64,000 nt of DNA from JAAZPT01 sp034180455. GTDB taxonomy: Bacteria > Bacillota > Clostridia > Christensenellales > Aristaeellaceae. Each line of letters opens with the position of its first letter. The stretch's first letter is position 1. The stretch covers positions 1 through 64,000 of the forward strand of contig JAXFOG010000031.1 of NCBI GenBank assembly GCA_034180455.1. Direction: 5' to 3'. Shown in pieces: positions 35,289 to 44,926 of the stretch. The translations under genes were made by a program, and so were the position numbers. Under the pieces are notes generated by a model. It was not told the origin of the DNA and searched no databases. It saw only the letters and a program-made list of their open reading frames with translations.

Positions 35289-36209
35289 ATGAATAAAAAA
35301 ACTATGCACAACAACAGGCATATTTTTAACAACAAATTTTCTGCCAGATTATTTTTAGCCCCTGCAATAATATTCTTCTTAATGTTTATAGCATACCCGG
35401 TTGTTTTTATACTTTATGGTAGCTTATTTGATTGGTCTACACTATCAAATATGAACTACGTAGGATTTCAAAATTATGAACAGCTCTTTAAAGATAAAGT
35501 TTTTGGAATTACATTAAAAAACAGTTTTTATTGGATCATTATAACTGTATCAGTTCAAATGATAATTGGTTTTCTTTTGGCGTATGCTATTGAGGAAAAC
35601 CTAGAAAGTGGAAAGGGATTTTATAGAACAATATTCTTTATTCCAGTTGTAACATCAGTTGTTGCTATAGCTATACTTTTTAAAAGTTTATTTTCTCCTT
35701 ACCAAGGTTTGATTACAAATTTTTTTTATAAAATGGGATATAAAGGGGTGTTAAACTGGCTTGGAAATACCAAGACAGCAATATTCGCTATAATTGTTGT
35801 CAATATATGGGAATGGACAGGCTGGTCAATGGTGCTGTATATAGCTGGCATATCTCAAATCCCACAGGAGATAAAGGAAGCATCAGATATTGATGGAGCT
35901 TCCAAATATAGAAAAATTATTTCAATTTATCTTCCACTTCTGTCTGCTACGCACAAGTCTTTGATAATGCTCGGAGTTATAGGTTCGTTACAAACATTTG
36001 CTTTAGTATATCAAATGACAAACGGAGGACCGAATAATGCTTCGCAGATGCCTGGAACATATATTTTTAAAAGTGGATTTCAAATTCAAAAAATGGGATA
36101 TGCTTCGGCTCTCTCTGTGTTGATACTTGTTATAGCTCTAATATTGACTATCGCTCAGGTATTGATATTGGGATCTGGAAATTTTATGGGTAAAGGAGAC
36201 AAAGAATAA
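35289..36209 (+). CDS. ABC sugar importer permease (MalF/UgpA type)
   Basis: ATG 35289 is chosen because AGAGG lies seven bases upstream; the TTG at 35271 precedes that site. The 306-residue protein has six helices and the EAA loop (EIKEASDIDGASKYRKI). The short N-terminus and six-helix layout fit family 1 sugar permeases. It pairs with the next gene. Confidence 0.88.
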   Translation: MNKKTMHNNRHIFNNKFSARLFLAPAIIFFLMFIAYPVVFILYGSLFDWSTLSNMNYVGFQNYEQLFKDKVFGITLKNSFYWIIITVSVQMIIGFLLAYAIEENLESGKGFYRTIFFIPVVTSVVAIAILFKSLFSPYQGLITNFFYKMGYKGVLNWLGNTKTAIFAIIVVNIWEWTGWSMVLYIAGISQIPQEIKEASDIDGASKYRKIISIYLPLLSATHKSLIMLGVIGSLQTFALVYQMTNGGPNNASQMPGTYIFKSGFQIQKMGYASALSVLILVIALILTIAQVLILGSGNFMGKGDKE

Positions 36210-36210
36210 A

Positions 36211-37032
36211 ATGAAGCGAAACAAACATCAATTACTTTGGAAATTACTTCTGCTGATCATTGCTGTTTTTTGGATGATCCCATTGATTTATATGGTAAGC
36301 ATGTCATTCAGAACTCCAGAGAATGCTTTTGAGCCTGTTTTATTAAAAGCTCCATTTGTAATTTCCAATTATCAAACGGTATTTAATGATGTAGCATTAG
36401 AGTGGAACTTTTTATCGAGCATTGTTACTACTGTTTCTACGGTTATACTGGTAACGCTATTTGCCCTTATGGCTACATTTGGATTATCAAGAAAAGAAAT
36501 AAAGCATAAAAAATTTATATATAATATGCTTGTTCTTACTCTTATGGTACCTATAAGCGCTCTTGTCATTCCTCTCACTCAGATAAACGCAGAACTTAAT
36601 TGGCTGAATAAATATCAAGGGCTCATTTTTCCATATACTGCGCTTGGAATACCGTTTGCTATAGTAATATTAAAGGGTTTTATGGATTCGTTCCCTATGG
36701 AGCTGGAGGAAGCAGCTACTGTTGACGGGTGTGGCTATTGGAGACTGTGTTTCAGGATAGTGGCTCCAATAATGAGACCAGGAATAATAGTAATTGTAAT
36801 ATGGCAATTTTTGACATCTTGGAATGAATTTTTCTTGGCATTGGTTACTATGAGTGATATCAAAATGAAAACACTTACACTTATGCCCATGCAATATTCA
36901 GGCTCTACATTCAGCAAACCAGGAGCATTATTTGCCATACTTGTAATTATTACACTGCCTATGATAGTGTTCTATACTCTTGTTCAGAAGCAGTTTGTAA
37001 GTGGATTGATAAGTGGAGCTGTGAAGGGATAA
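36211..37032 (+). CDS. ABC sugar importer permease (MalG/UgpE type)
   Basis: This 273-residue permease has six helices and an EAA loop (ELEEAATVDGCGYWRLCF). It begins one base after the first permease. No ATPase gene is in the operon, so a shared MsmX/UgpC-type ATPase encoded elsewhere is expected to energise it, as is known for many Firmicute sugar importers. Confidence 0.88.
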   Translation: MKRNKHQLLWKLLLLIIAVFWMIPLIYMVSMSFRTPENAFEPVLLKAPFVISNYQTVFNDVALEWNFLSSIVTTVSTVILVTLFALMATFGLSRKEIKHKKFIYNMLVLTLMVPISALVIPLTQINAELNWLNKYQGLIFPYTALGIPFAIVILKGFMDSFPMELEEAATVDGCGYWRLCFRIVAPIMRPGIIVIVIWQFLTSWNEFFLALVTMSDIKMKTLTLMPMQYSGSTFSKPGALFAILVIITLPMIVFYTLVQKQFVSGLISGAVKG

Positions 37033-37034
37033 AT

Positions 37035-38495
37035 ATGGCTGTTATTGGAATAGATTTGGGTACAACGGCATGTAAAGCATGTGCCTATGATAATGAAGGT
37101 AATCTCATAGCAAAGACGAGAGCTGAATATAGTATAATTTCAAAACAAAATGGCTGGGCTGAGATAGACCCTATAGAACTAAAAAATTCAATATTTAAGT
37201 CAGTAAAAGATATTGCTTCAATAATAGATGAAGCAATATTTGCTATATCCTTCTCGAGTCAAGGAGAGGGGATAGTGCCACTGGATAGTAAATACAACCC
37301 AGTGGGTAATATTATTCTGTCTTATGATAATAGATGTGTTGAACAAGCTGATCGTATTGATAATTTTTTTGGCAACAAAAATTTTTATGATATTACTGGT
37401 CAACTTCTAAGTAGCTCTGTAAGTGCTGCAAAGATTCTGTGGGTAATGGAAAATTTGGATGAATATGAAAAAGTACCAGAGAAATTTTGTTGTGTAGGAG
37501 ATTATGCTATCTCCTGTTTTGGACTAGAACCTGTAATCGACTATTCTTTAGCTTCTAGAACAGGATGTTTTAATGTATTATCGCTGAAATGGCAAAATGA
37601 AATTTTGGAAGCTATTCATATAAACAGCTCAATGTTAAGTCAAGTAAAGCAGGCTGGTACAATTGCGGGATATATAGAAGAAAACCTGTCAAATAGTCTA
37701 AATTTGGGAGAGAATATTGCAATAGTGGTTGGAGGACATGATCAGCCATGCGGTCAACTTGGAATATGCAGAGACGAAACTGATAAATGTTATTATTCTC
37801 TTGGAACTACAGAGACCTGCGTATGCACGATGGACAGCTTTATGCCCGAGCTATATAGTATGGGAATGCCGTGTTATCCTCATGTGGTACAAGGCAAATA
37901 TGTAACATTGCCTGGCAACTATACTGGAGGCATAATATTAGATTGGTACAGAAAACAGCATGATAATGATAATGTGCGGTTAACATATGATGAAATTATA
38001 GAAGACATGAGCGATACTCCAAGTGATATATTGGTTTTACCGCATTTTACGTGCACAGGATCCCCATATAATGATGATAAGTCAGCAGGAGCTATTATAG
38101 GGCTTAAGCTTTCAAGTACAAAGAACAAGATTTCAAGGGCTTTGATTGAAGGCGTAACAATGGAAATCAAACTAAATATTGAGCTCCTAAAAAGTATTGG
38201 AATAGATATTAATGGTTTTTTGGCAGCTGGAGCAATCACAAAATATGATAAAATAATGAAAATCAAAGCAGATATTTTAGGAAAAGCTATATCAGTAAGC
38301 CAAATCTCTGAAGCTGCTGCTATGGGAGCAGGAATATTAGCAGCAAACGGAATTGGAGAAAAGATATGTATAAACAAGAACAACGTAGATAATTTACGTA
38401 CATATTATCCTGATACAAACAACAAAAAATACTATAACGGGCAGTTTGAAAAATATAAAAGAATATACAACTATGTAAAGAAAATAATAGAATAA
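37035..38495 (+). CDS. FGGY carbohydrate kinase (second kinase of the operon)
   Basis: This 486-residue FGGY kinase starts GIDLGTTACKACAYD and has SFSSQGEGIVPLD (about 72-84), VGGHDQPCGQLG (about 234-245) and YSLGTTETC (about 255-263). It resembles xylulokinase- or gluconokinase-like members more than the rhamnulokinase-like enzyme earlier in the operon. AAGGGA precedes the ATG, and the gene starts two bases after the permease. It could phosphorylate a second substrate or add a second phosphate before the FBA-type aldolase. It is the last gene, and no convincing terminator follows. Confidence 0.82.
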   Translation: MAVIGIDLGTTACKACAYDNEGNLIAKTRAEYSIISKQNGWAEIDPIELKNSIFKSVKDIASIIDEAIFAISFSSQGEGIVPLDSKYNPVGNIILSYDNRCVEQADRIDNFFGNKNFYDITGQLLSSSVSAAKILWVMENLDEYEKVPEKFCCVGDYAISCFGLEPVIDYSLASRTGCFNVLSLKWQNEILEAIHINSSMLSQVKQAGTIAGYIEENLSNSLNLGENIAIVVGGHDQPCGQLGICRDETDKCYYSLGTTETCVCTMDSFMPELYSMGMPCYPHVVQGKYVTLPGNYTGGIILDWYRKQHDNDNVRLTYDEIIEDMSDTPSDILVLPHFTCTGSPYNDDKSAGAIIGLKLSSTKNKISRALIEGVTMEIKLNIELLKSIGIDINGFLAAGAITKYDKIMKIKADILGKAISVSQISEAAAMGAGILAANGIGEKICINKNNVDNLRTYYPDTNNKKYYNGQFEKYKRIYNYVKKIIE

Positions 38496-39149
38496 TAACC
38501 AACAGATAAGCTGGTAGTATACACTGTGCTCTTAATGTTATAGTATAGGCTGCGTATTAAGAATATTTGAATGAGACTTCTAACTGTTTTTTTGTGGACT
38601 ACTTCTAAAAAAGTCCTCCTTTATGCCTTGTTTTTTCTCTCAAAATTATTGTCATATACACTTTGCTATTCTCCTTTTTTTCTTACATGCTATATATATG
38701 AATACTCTCCATACTAAAATCGCCTATTATTAGATTTGAATTTTAAATTAATATATATTTTAAATGTCATTTGTGAGCTTTTTATAATTATACCATAAAC
38801 TAGGATACACCTATATTGATAGGCGTGTTCACTAATATGTGTATATTATCTTTGCATACTTCTGCTAATATTATTTTTACACTTTTTAATTCAAAATATA
38901 ATCCTTACTATGTCTTTCTTTATTAATTTATGTAGTTGTTATTCTATATCTTGGATTAAAGACATGAAAAATTTGCAATTACATTTAGCGTGTGAGAAGC
39001 TAAAAGTGTTATTTGCTATATATAATATATTTTCTTTGATTTTTTAGCCTTTCAAACATGCAATTGTTTATCAAAGAAGGTATTTATTATCTAATTTTTT
39101 TATTCTCACTGGCTTAGCTGGTGATTTTATTTTATTTAAACTACAACTA
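38496..39149. other. Gene-free AT-rich gap
   Basis: No reading frame of note is present on either strand. A GGACT...AAGTCC dyad near 38596-38616 and a near-perfect ACACCTAT/ATAGGCGT dyad at 38803-38828 are visible. On the minus strand an 18-codon frame with an AAGGAG site lies near 38620-38680 but has no recognisable product. The region could be decayed DNA or hold an unseen small RNA. Confidence 0.4.
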
Positions 39150-39179
39150 AAAATGCACTCAAGTAATTACTTGAGTGCA
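39150..39179 (-). terminator. Terminator after the SIS isomerase gene
   Basis: The 26-base perfect palindrome TGCACTCAAGTAA/TTACTTGAGTGCA (39154-39179) is followed on the minus strand by TTTTTAG. Confidence 0.82.
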
Positions 39180-39195
39180 GATTTATTTTACAGCA

Positions 39196-39792
39196 TTATT
39201 TCTCATTCTCTCTCAATTTACCAAGAGAGCCACCTGGATGACGAAGTACGTATTGCTCGGGGGTAAGCTGCTTTTGTGCCTGAAGCACTACAGACAGAGC
39301 CTGAAGCACAAGGATTTCAGCCATAATAGAGGTGCGTGGAGCTCTGTTTAAAGGGCCACCTTCGTTTTTAACGCCTGCAAAAAGGCTTACATCGCCAAAT
39401 TTTGCGAGCCAGCTCTCTGGATTGCCTGTAACGGAGATTATCTTGCATCCATTGTTGCGAATAGCCATTGCAGTTGCCTTTAGCTCTGCAGTCTCTCCAC
39501 TATTGGATATACATATTACCACATCACCAGCCAAAAGCTGACCACATGATCCATGCACAGCTTCTGTGCCATGTAGGAAGTAAGTGGGAGTGCCTGTGGA
39601 GGAAATGAGAGAAGCTACGTATTCAGCAACATGGGAGGGCTTACCAATGCCTGTTATGTGAATTCTGTTGCCATTTGATTCGGCATTAGTTATGAGGTCT
39701 GCTGCCTGCTGTATCTTTTCTGAATCTATATAGTTAAGTACATTTTCTAATTCAACTCGTGATGTTTCAATAAATTTATCTAAATCTTTCAT
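39196..39792 (-). CDS. SIS-domain sugar-phosphate isomerase, arabinose-5-phosphate isomerase-like
   Basis: This 198-residue SIS protein carries the KdsD/KpsF/GutQ pattern: ITGIGKPSHVAEYVA (47-61), EAVHGSCGQL with SNSGET downstream (about 77-100), and the terminal RHPGGSLGK signature. The CBS pair found in full-length KdsD is absent, as in short homologues. The expected reaction is interconversion of D-arabinose 5-phosphate and D-ribulose 5-phosphate, or of a similar aldose/ketose phosphate pair. GGAG precedes the ATG. It sits nine bases after a PfkB kinase, so kinase and isomerase probably act in sequence. Confidence 0.8.
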   Translation of the reverse strand: MKDLDKFIETSRVELENVLNYIDSEKIQQAADLITNAESNGNRIHITGIGKPSHVAEYVASLISSTGTPTYFLHGTEAVHGSCGQLLAGDVVICISNSGETAELKATAMAIRNNGCKIISVTGNPESWLAKFGDVSLFAGVKNEGGPLNRAPRTSIMAEILVLQALSVVLQAQKQLTPEQYVLRHPGGSLGKLRENEK

Positions 39793-39801
39793 GGCCGTCT
39801 C

Positions 39802-40773
39802 CTATTTTAGCGATAAGTATTTTTCAATATTATTTGCATTTCCACTTTTCATCTTATCCAACACCATATTGATGTCGGGTAAACTCGGCTGAGCACCCAT
39901 CCTTGATACTGTGATAGATGCAGTATAGTTTGCAAATAAAAGTGATTCTTTAGGACTTAGACCAGAGCATATAGCTGTGCAGAAAGCACCTATAAAGCTA
40001 TCGCCTGCAGCTGTTGGATCAAGAACATTATCGCATTTTATGCTGTGGCTCATAACTATTTCAGCGCCATCGCTAAATATTGCGCCATGCTCGCCAAGAG
40101 TTATTATAACATTCTTGACACCCATGTCATGAAGCTTTTGTACTGCTTTGCGACGGCTTTCTTCATCATTTACTGGGAATCCGACTATATCTTCTGCCTC
40201 AAACTCGTTGGGTGAAATGTAGCTTAAATGCGAAAGCAGAGATTTGCTTAAAGGAGCAGAAGGAGCAGGATTTAACATTACTGGCACGCCCTTATTGTAG
40301 GCATATTCAGCTACAAGTTCGTTTATTTGCATAGGTATTTCAAGCTGAAGCACTACTAAATCATAGTTTGCAATTTCTTCTTTAAGAAATTCAACTTCAT
40401 CGGGGCGAATAGTCATATTTGCGCCAGAAATTACTACTATTCTATTCTGTGTTCCATTTTCGTTTTTCTGTATTTGTATATGGCCTACTGCTGAGCTTGC
40501 TTCTGAAGTTTTAAGCATCATGTGAGTATCGACTCCAGCGTTTTTAAGCGATTGTATCATTTCTTCGCCAAATGCGTCATAGCCTACTTTGCCAAAAAAA
40601 CTTACGTCAGCACCAAGCTTTGCCATTTGATAGGCTTGATTGGCACCCTTACCTCCTGGAGCTGTGGAAAAACTATCTCCAAGTATGGTCTCGCCAGCCT
40701 TCACAAAGCGCTTTGATGTGGCGATAAGATCCATTACCAAGCTACCTACTACCAAAATCTTTGGCTTCTTCAC
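39802..40773 (-). CDS. PfkB-family carbohydrate kinase, ribokinase-like (second copy)
   Basis: The start is GTG at 40773 with CGGAGG upstream. The 323-residue product has the ribokinase GGKGANQA motif (about 39-46), NPAPSAPL (about 173-180), and DPTAAGDSF (about 253-261) with the catalytic aspartate; TAAGD in place of the usual TGAGD is a mild variation. It phosphorylates the terminal hydroxyl of a pentose or hexose. With the SIS isomerase it forms a separate short unit after a terminator, suggesting expression distinct from the transporter genes. Confidence 0.86.
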   Translation of the reverse strand: MKKPKILVVGSLVMDLIATSKRFVKAGETILGDSFSTAPGGKGANQAYQMAKLGADVSFFGKVGYDAFGEEMIQSLKNAGVDTHMMLKTSEASSAVGHIQIQKNENGTQNRIVVISGANMTIRPDEVEFLKEEIANYDLVVLQLEIPMQINELVAEYAYNKGVPVMLNPAPSAPLSKSLLSHLSYISPNEFEAEDIVGFPVNDEESRRKAVQKLHDMGVKNVIITLGEHGAIFSDGAEIVMSHSIKCDNVLDPTAAGDSFIGAFCTAICSGLSPKESLLFANYTASITVSRMGAQPSLPDINMVLDKMKSGNANNIEKYLSLK

Positions 40774-40809
40774 AATATTATCCTCCGAATATATAATTTG
40801 TTTATTGTA

Positions 40810-40815
40810 ATTATA
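40810..40815 (-). promoter_or_regulatory. Candidate -10 box for the kinase-isomerase pair
   Basis: TATAAT on the minus strand lies 37 bases before GTG 40773 and downstream of the permease terminator. The -35 match is poor. Confidence 0.35.
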
Positions 40816-40851
40816 CTATTTTTTGATAAATTTATAAAGCTTATACATAAA

Positions 40852-40876
40852 CAAAAAGCCCTCCCAAAAGGGAGGG
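40852..40876 (-). terminator. Terminator after the ribose-type permease gene
   Basis: On the minus strand CCCTCCC, TTTT and GGGAGGG are followed by CTTTTTGTTT. Confidence 0.85.
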
Positions 40877-40895
40877 AAAATATGGAGAAGAAATT

Positions 40896-41864
40896 CTATG
40901 CTTTTTTTCTGGTTTTTATCATATCCATGGTAACGGCGAATATTATTAGTACGCCACTAGTTATTTCTAGTACATGGGTATTTAGACCGAATTGTACGCC
41001 AGCATTGTTTATAAGGGTCATGAGCAATGTGCCAAGTATTGTGCCACTTACTGCACCACGACCACCTGCAAGAGATGCGCCACCTATAACGGCAGATGCT
41101 ATGGCGTTCATGTCGTAACCCTCGCCACCAGTAGGCAATGCGCTTTGTACACGAGCTGCAAGCATTATTCCAGCTATGGCATATAGTAGACCTGCAAGCG
41201 CATATACTACGTAGGTCATTTGTCTAACCTTTATACCACTAAGTCTTGCAACTTCAAGATTGCTGCCCATTATATACAAGTTTCTGCCAAATACTGTGTA
41301 ACGCAGCACCAATATTACTACTATAGCTATTACTATCCAGAATAGAGCAAGGTGTGGAATAATATCGAATAGGCTATTATCACCTATATTTAGTATCCTC
41401 TCATCAAGTCCACTTACTGTAAGGGCGTTGCTTATTATTTTAACTACGCCTCTAATTATTGTGCTTGTGCCAAGTGTGGCTATCATAGGGGGTACTTTGA
41501 AGTTGAATATAATAAATCCATTAAGGAAGCCAGCTGCTACGCTTACAACTATTGCTATAATCAATGTGGAGTAAAAGCTCATATTGGTATCTCTTTGTAG
41601 CAGAGCCAGCACCATGCAGCTTAGACCCGTAATTGCGCCACCACTAATATCTATGCCACCTGTAATTATAATAAGGGTTTGTGCAATGGCAAGCACACCT
41701 ATTATAGAACCTTGTTTAAGTAGGTTGGTAAGGTTGTATGGGGTAAAGAAGTTTTTGGTAAATACGCTGGTGATTACAAAGAGCAGAATGATTATCACGC
41801 TAAGCGTGAACTCCGTCTTTTTAATAAGATTGCTAAATTTTCCTGATTTTACTGTGTTTTGCAT
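40896..41864 (-). CDS. Ribose-type ABC importer permease (RbsC family)
   Basis: ATG 41864 is chosen, with CGGAGG four bases upstream, instead of the longer frame that overlaps the ATPase gene. The 322-residue protein has about ten helices, TLIIITGGIDISGGAITG in helix 2 and GGASLAGGRGAVSG as the ATPase-coupling loop. It is single, so a homodimer pore is expected. It is the last gene of the LacI-led operon before a terminator. Confidence 0.9.
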   Translation of the reverse strand: MQNTVKSGKFSNLIKKTEFTLSVIIILLFVITSVFTKNFFTPYNLTNLLKQGSIIGVLAIAQTLIIITGGIDISGGAITGLSCMVLALLQRDTNMSFYSTLIIAIVVSVAAGFLNGFIIFNFKVPPMIATLGTSTIIRGVVKIISNALTVSGLDERILNIGDNSLFDIIPHLALFWIVIAIVVILVLRYTVFGRNLYIMGSNLEVARLSGIKVRQMTYVVYALAGLLYAIAGIMLAARVQSALPTGGEGYDMNAIASAVIGGASLAGGRGAVSGTILGTLLMTLINNAGVQFGLNTHVLEITSGVLIIFAVTMDMIKTRKKA

Positions 41865-41874
41865 AGTTCCTCCG

Positions 41875-43377
41875 TTACAAAGACGCCTTTCTAAGCACAT
41901 CTTCTTCTTTAAGTGTTTTAAGCTCTTCGTGGTTAAATTCGGCTGTAATTTCGCCCTTTGACATAACTATAAGCCTATCAGACAAGCCCATTACCTCTGG
42001 CAGGTATGAAGAAATAAGTATTATTGCCTTGCCCTGCTTTGTAAGCTCTTCCATAATCTTGTATATTTCATGCTTGGAACCAACATCTATACCTACTGTG
42101 GGCTCATCAAATATCAATATGTCGGGATTGGTACACAGCAGTTTTGCAATTACAACTTTTTGTTGGTTGCCACCAGATAGATTTGCCACTGTTTGCATAA
42201 TGCTTGGTGTTTTAACATTTACAAGCTTGCTGAACTTTTCGGCTCTATCAGTCTCTTTCTTTAGGCTTAATGTGCCATGCTTGCTTATTGCTTTATAAGA
42301 GCTCATATTGATATTGGTTTTTATATTTAGGCTTAGCGCAAGTCCATCTGCACGTCTATCTTCTGTAAGGAAGCATATACCATTCGTCATGGCATCGCCT
42401 GGATGATTGATCTGCACTTCTTTGCCTTTGATATATGTTTTGCCACTAAGCTTTTTTTCAGCGCCGAATAATGCCTTCATAAGCTCGCTGCGCCCTGCAC
42501 CAACAAGCCCTACAAAACCCAGTATCTCGCCTGAATTTACATTGAAACTGATGTTTTTGAAATGCTTATGATCGCTGAAGTTCTCTACTCTAAGTAGCTC
42601 TGTTTCACTAGGAAATCTCTCTATATTGTATATATTTGTAAGTTGTCTACCCACCATCATGGAAATAAGCATATCCTTGTTTACTTCCTCTATGGGCTTG
42701 GTATCAACATATTTTCCATCTTTTAGTATTGTTACGCTATCGCATATCTCCATTATTTCTTCGAGTCTGTGAGAAATATATATTATGCTTACGCCCTTTT
42801 CTTTTAGCTCCTTTATGAAGTTAAAAAGTATTTCAACCTTCTCATTTTCCAAAAGAGCAGTGGGTTCGTCAAAAATTACTATTCTTATATCGTCATTTAC
42901 AGCTATCTTGCTTATAGTTACCATGGCCTGCATGGCTATTGGTAGATCTTTTATTTTTTCTTTGGTATCAACGTTCATGTTGAATTTATCAATTATCTTT
43001 TGGCTGAAGCTGCTCATTTTTTTCCAATCAACTGCGCCTAGTTTATTGGTGGGCTGCCTACCTAGAAAATAGTTTTCTGCAATGCTGAGCTCGGGGGCGA
43101 TATTTACATTTTGATAGTTTGCAAACACGCCATGGCTCTGGCTATCAAGAGCATCTTTATTTTCGATCCACTCATTATTATAGTGCATTAATATTCGACC
43201 GCTGTCTGCATGCTCAACGCCCATTATGCACTTTATTAGAGTGCTCTTGCCAGCGCCGTTTTCTCCTACAAGCGCCCTAACTTCGCCTTTTTTGATATCA
43301 AAGCTCACATCATTTAGAGCAGTAACTCCAGGATATGTCTTTGTAATATTCTCAATTTTTAAAATGGTATCGTTCAC
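41875..43377 (-). CDS. Ribose-type ABC importer ATPase (RbsA/MglA family)
   Basis: GTG 43377 is preceded by AAGGGGG. The 500-residue product is a tandem ATPase with Walker A GENGAGKST (about 38-46) in the first half, a degenerate second P-loop (GLVGAGRSE), LSGGNQQKV and LIFDEPTVGID in the second half. Length and layout equal RbsA. It lies between the binding-protein gene and the permease gene. Confidence 0.9.
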   Translation of the reverse strand: MNDTILKIENITKTYPGVTALNDVSFDIKKGEVRALVGENGAGKSTLIKCIMGVEHADSGRILMHYNNEWIENKDALDSQSHGVFANYQNVNIAPELSIAENYFLGRQPTNKLGAVDWKKMSSFSQKIIDKFNMNVDTKEKIKDLPIAMQAMVTISKIAVNDDIRIVIFDEPTALLENEKVEILFNFIKELKEKGVSIIYISHRLEEIMEICDSVTILKDGKYVDTKPIEEVNKDMLISMMVGRQLTNIYNIERFPSETELLRVENFSDHKHFKNISFNVNSGEILGFVGLVGAGRSELMKALFGAEKKLSGKTYIKGKEVQINHPGDAMTNGICFLTEDRRADGLALSLNIKTNINMSSYKAISKHGTLSLKKETDRAEKFSKLVNVKTPSIMQTVANLSGGNQQKVVIAKLLCTNPDILIFDEPTVGIDVGSKHEIYKIMEELTKQGKAIILISSYLPEVMGLSDRLIVMSKGEITAEFNHEELKTLKEEDVLRKASL

Positions 43378-43397
43378 GCTAACCCCCTTGGGAGAAA

Positions 43398-43416
43398 GGG
43401 GCATGTAACATGCCCC
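43398..43416 (-). terminator. Intercistronic hairpin after the binding protein gene
   Basis: GGGGCATGT and ACATGCCCC pair perfectly around a single base, nine bases after the binding-protein stop and just before the ATPase ribosome site. Confidence 0.7.
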
Positions 43417-43425
43417 TGATTTTTT

Positions 43426-44466
43426 TTATTTCTTAAGTCTGGTAGGATCAAGTAGATCTTGCATCTCGTCAGTGTTCATATTGTCGGGAGTAATGATTAC
43501 AGGTGGGCAATTAACTTGCTTTACTTCTTCTGGGTTTTTGCCAAGAATAAGTGTAAGTATTGCATTTTCCATACCCTTGTAGCCCTGTGCGTATGCATCT
43601 TGTACTATAATAGCATCTAGATTGCCTTCTTGTAGAGCCTGTATCTCTGTATCGTCAGAGTCTACTGCTACGGAAACTATCTTGCTACCAAGGCCTGCGC
43701 CTTTTACTGCCAATGCAACGCCATCGCCTGTGATGTTGTTGCCAGAGTACATACCTACTAATTCATCTCCGTATGTAGAAATGATGTTTTCAGCATTTGC
43801 TTGGGACTTTTCTACAACGTTTCCATTGTAATATGTATCGGTCTGCTTTAGGCCAGGTGCTTTCTCTGTAAGGTAAGCTCTGAATGAATCAACTCTGTGA
43901 TTTAAAGCTTCGTTTACAACGTTGGTATTGATGCCTACAACACCCTTGTCAAGAGCTAGGCCCTTCTTTTCCATTGCTGCGATAAATGCTTGACCAGCTA
44001 ACTCGCCGATTGTGTCATTTGAACAGAAATAGAATTGATTGTAGTTTTCTTGATGAGCGCCGTCATCGCCTACGCCTAGTCCACAGTTTACGAAGTTTAG
44101 AACTATTCCATTCTTTGTAGCTTCCTTTGCCTTTGGAACTGTAGCATCTATAGCTAATGTAGCTGTGATGATTGCATCAGGCTGCTTTGCTATGGCTTGC
44201 TCAAAAGCTGTAACATAATCCTCTGTCTGAGCTTCTTCAGCAGGACCTACTGTTGAAAGATTGATCTTTACATTGTATTTTTCTTGTGCGTCTTTAAGTG
44301 CGTTCTCTATACCTATACCAATATAGGTCCAGAACTGAGATGCTGTTGATGGGGTAAGATAGATGATGTCATATTCTTTGCCCTGACCATCTATACCCTC
44401 AGCAAAACTGATGCAAAAGCTGCATACTAGAGCTAATGCTAGTAAAATGGATAATAATTTCTTCAT
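43426..44466 (-). CDS. Ribose-type sugar-binding protein
   Basis: This 346-residue periplasmic-binding protein of the RbsB class has a signal peptide ending near CISFAEG. Two cysteines in the hydrophobic core do not form a lipobox. Features include DIIYLTPSTASQFW at the start of the mature chain, QPDAIITAT near 95-103 and AVDSDDTEIQALQEG near 265. The ligand is a pentose or hexose, and the flanking FucU-like mutarotase suggests a sugar of fucose/arabinose configuration. Confidence 0.85.
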   Translation of the reverse strand: MKKLLSILLALALVCSFCISFAEGIDGQGKEYDIIYLTPSTASQFWTYIGIGIENALKDAQEKYNVKINLSTVGPAEEAQTEDYVTAFEQAIAKQPDAIITATLAIDATVPKAKEATKNGIVLNFVNCGLGVGDDGAHQENYNQFYFCSNDTIGELAGQAFIAAMEKKGLALDKGVVGINTNVVNEALNHRVDSFRAYLTEKAPGLKQTDTYYNGNVVEKSQANAENIISTYGDELVGMYSGNNITGDGVALAVKGAGLGSKIVSVAVDSDDTEIQALQEGNLDAIIVQDAYAQGYKGMENAILTLILGKNPEEVKQVNCPPVIITPDNMNTDEMQDLLDPTRLKK

Positions 44467-44469
44467 ACT

Positions 44470-44913
44470 TTATTTAACTCCTTTTTGTATAATTACGCAG
44501 CCATAAGGCTGTGTTTCACTGGTGCATACAGTGCAGAAAGCTCTGCCTGCCATATCATAGAACTTACTACGTTCTATGGTACCTACGGTGCTTACATCAT
44601 AGCCATTGGAAACTACTGCAACTTTTACATCGTCCCATACTTGATTCTTTTCCATCTTTACACCTGAATCTGCATCTGGAATCATGTATAGCACAGAATG
44701 CTCTGCATACTCACTATCCAAAGGGAAAAGCTTTAGTATAGCATCCAACATTTGTGGCACCGTTGTACCCTTTGCTTGCACGCTTACTGCATGTGGACTC
44801 TTGCTGTATGGGGGATAGTAGTGGTCTGCTAGTACCAATATATCTCCATGGCCCATATCTGCAAGCGCTTTCAAAAGTTCGGATCCGATTATCTCTGGAA
44901 TACCTCTTAACAT
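44470..44913 (-). CDS. RbsD/FucU-family sugar mutarotase, FucU-like
   Basis: This 147-residue protein starts MLRGIPEIIGSELLKALADMGHGD and continues LADHYYPP, which is the FucU pattern (the RbsD subfamily differs at this start). His22 in GHGD is the likely active-site residue. FucU speeds alpha/beta interconversion of L-fucose, whose ring stereochemistry matches D-arabinose. GGAG precedes the ATG. It sits between the kinase and the binding protein in the same operon. Confidence 0.85.
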   Translation of the reverse strand: MLRGIPEIIGSELLKALADMGHGDILVLADHYYPPYSKSPHAVSVQAKGTTVPQMLDAILKLFPLDSEYAEHSVLYMIPDADSGVKMEKNQVWDDVKVAVVSNGYDVSTVGTIERSKFYDMAGRAFCTVCTSETQPYGCVIIQKGVK

Positions 44914-44926
44914 TATTTACTCCTTT

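Noticed and set aside
38620..38680. 18-codon minus-strand frame with an AAGGAG site
   Set aside because: It is too short, has no recognisable product and no promoter I could support.
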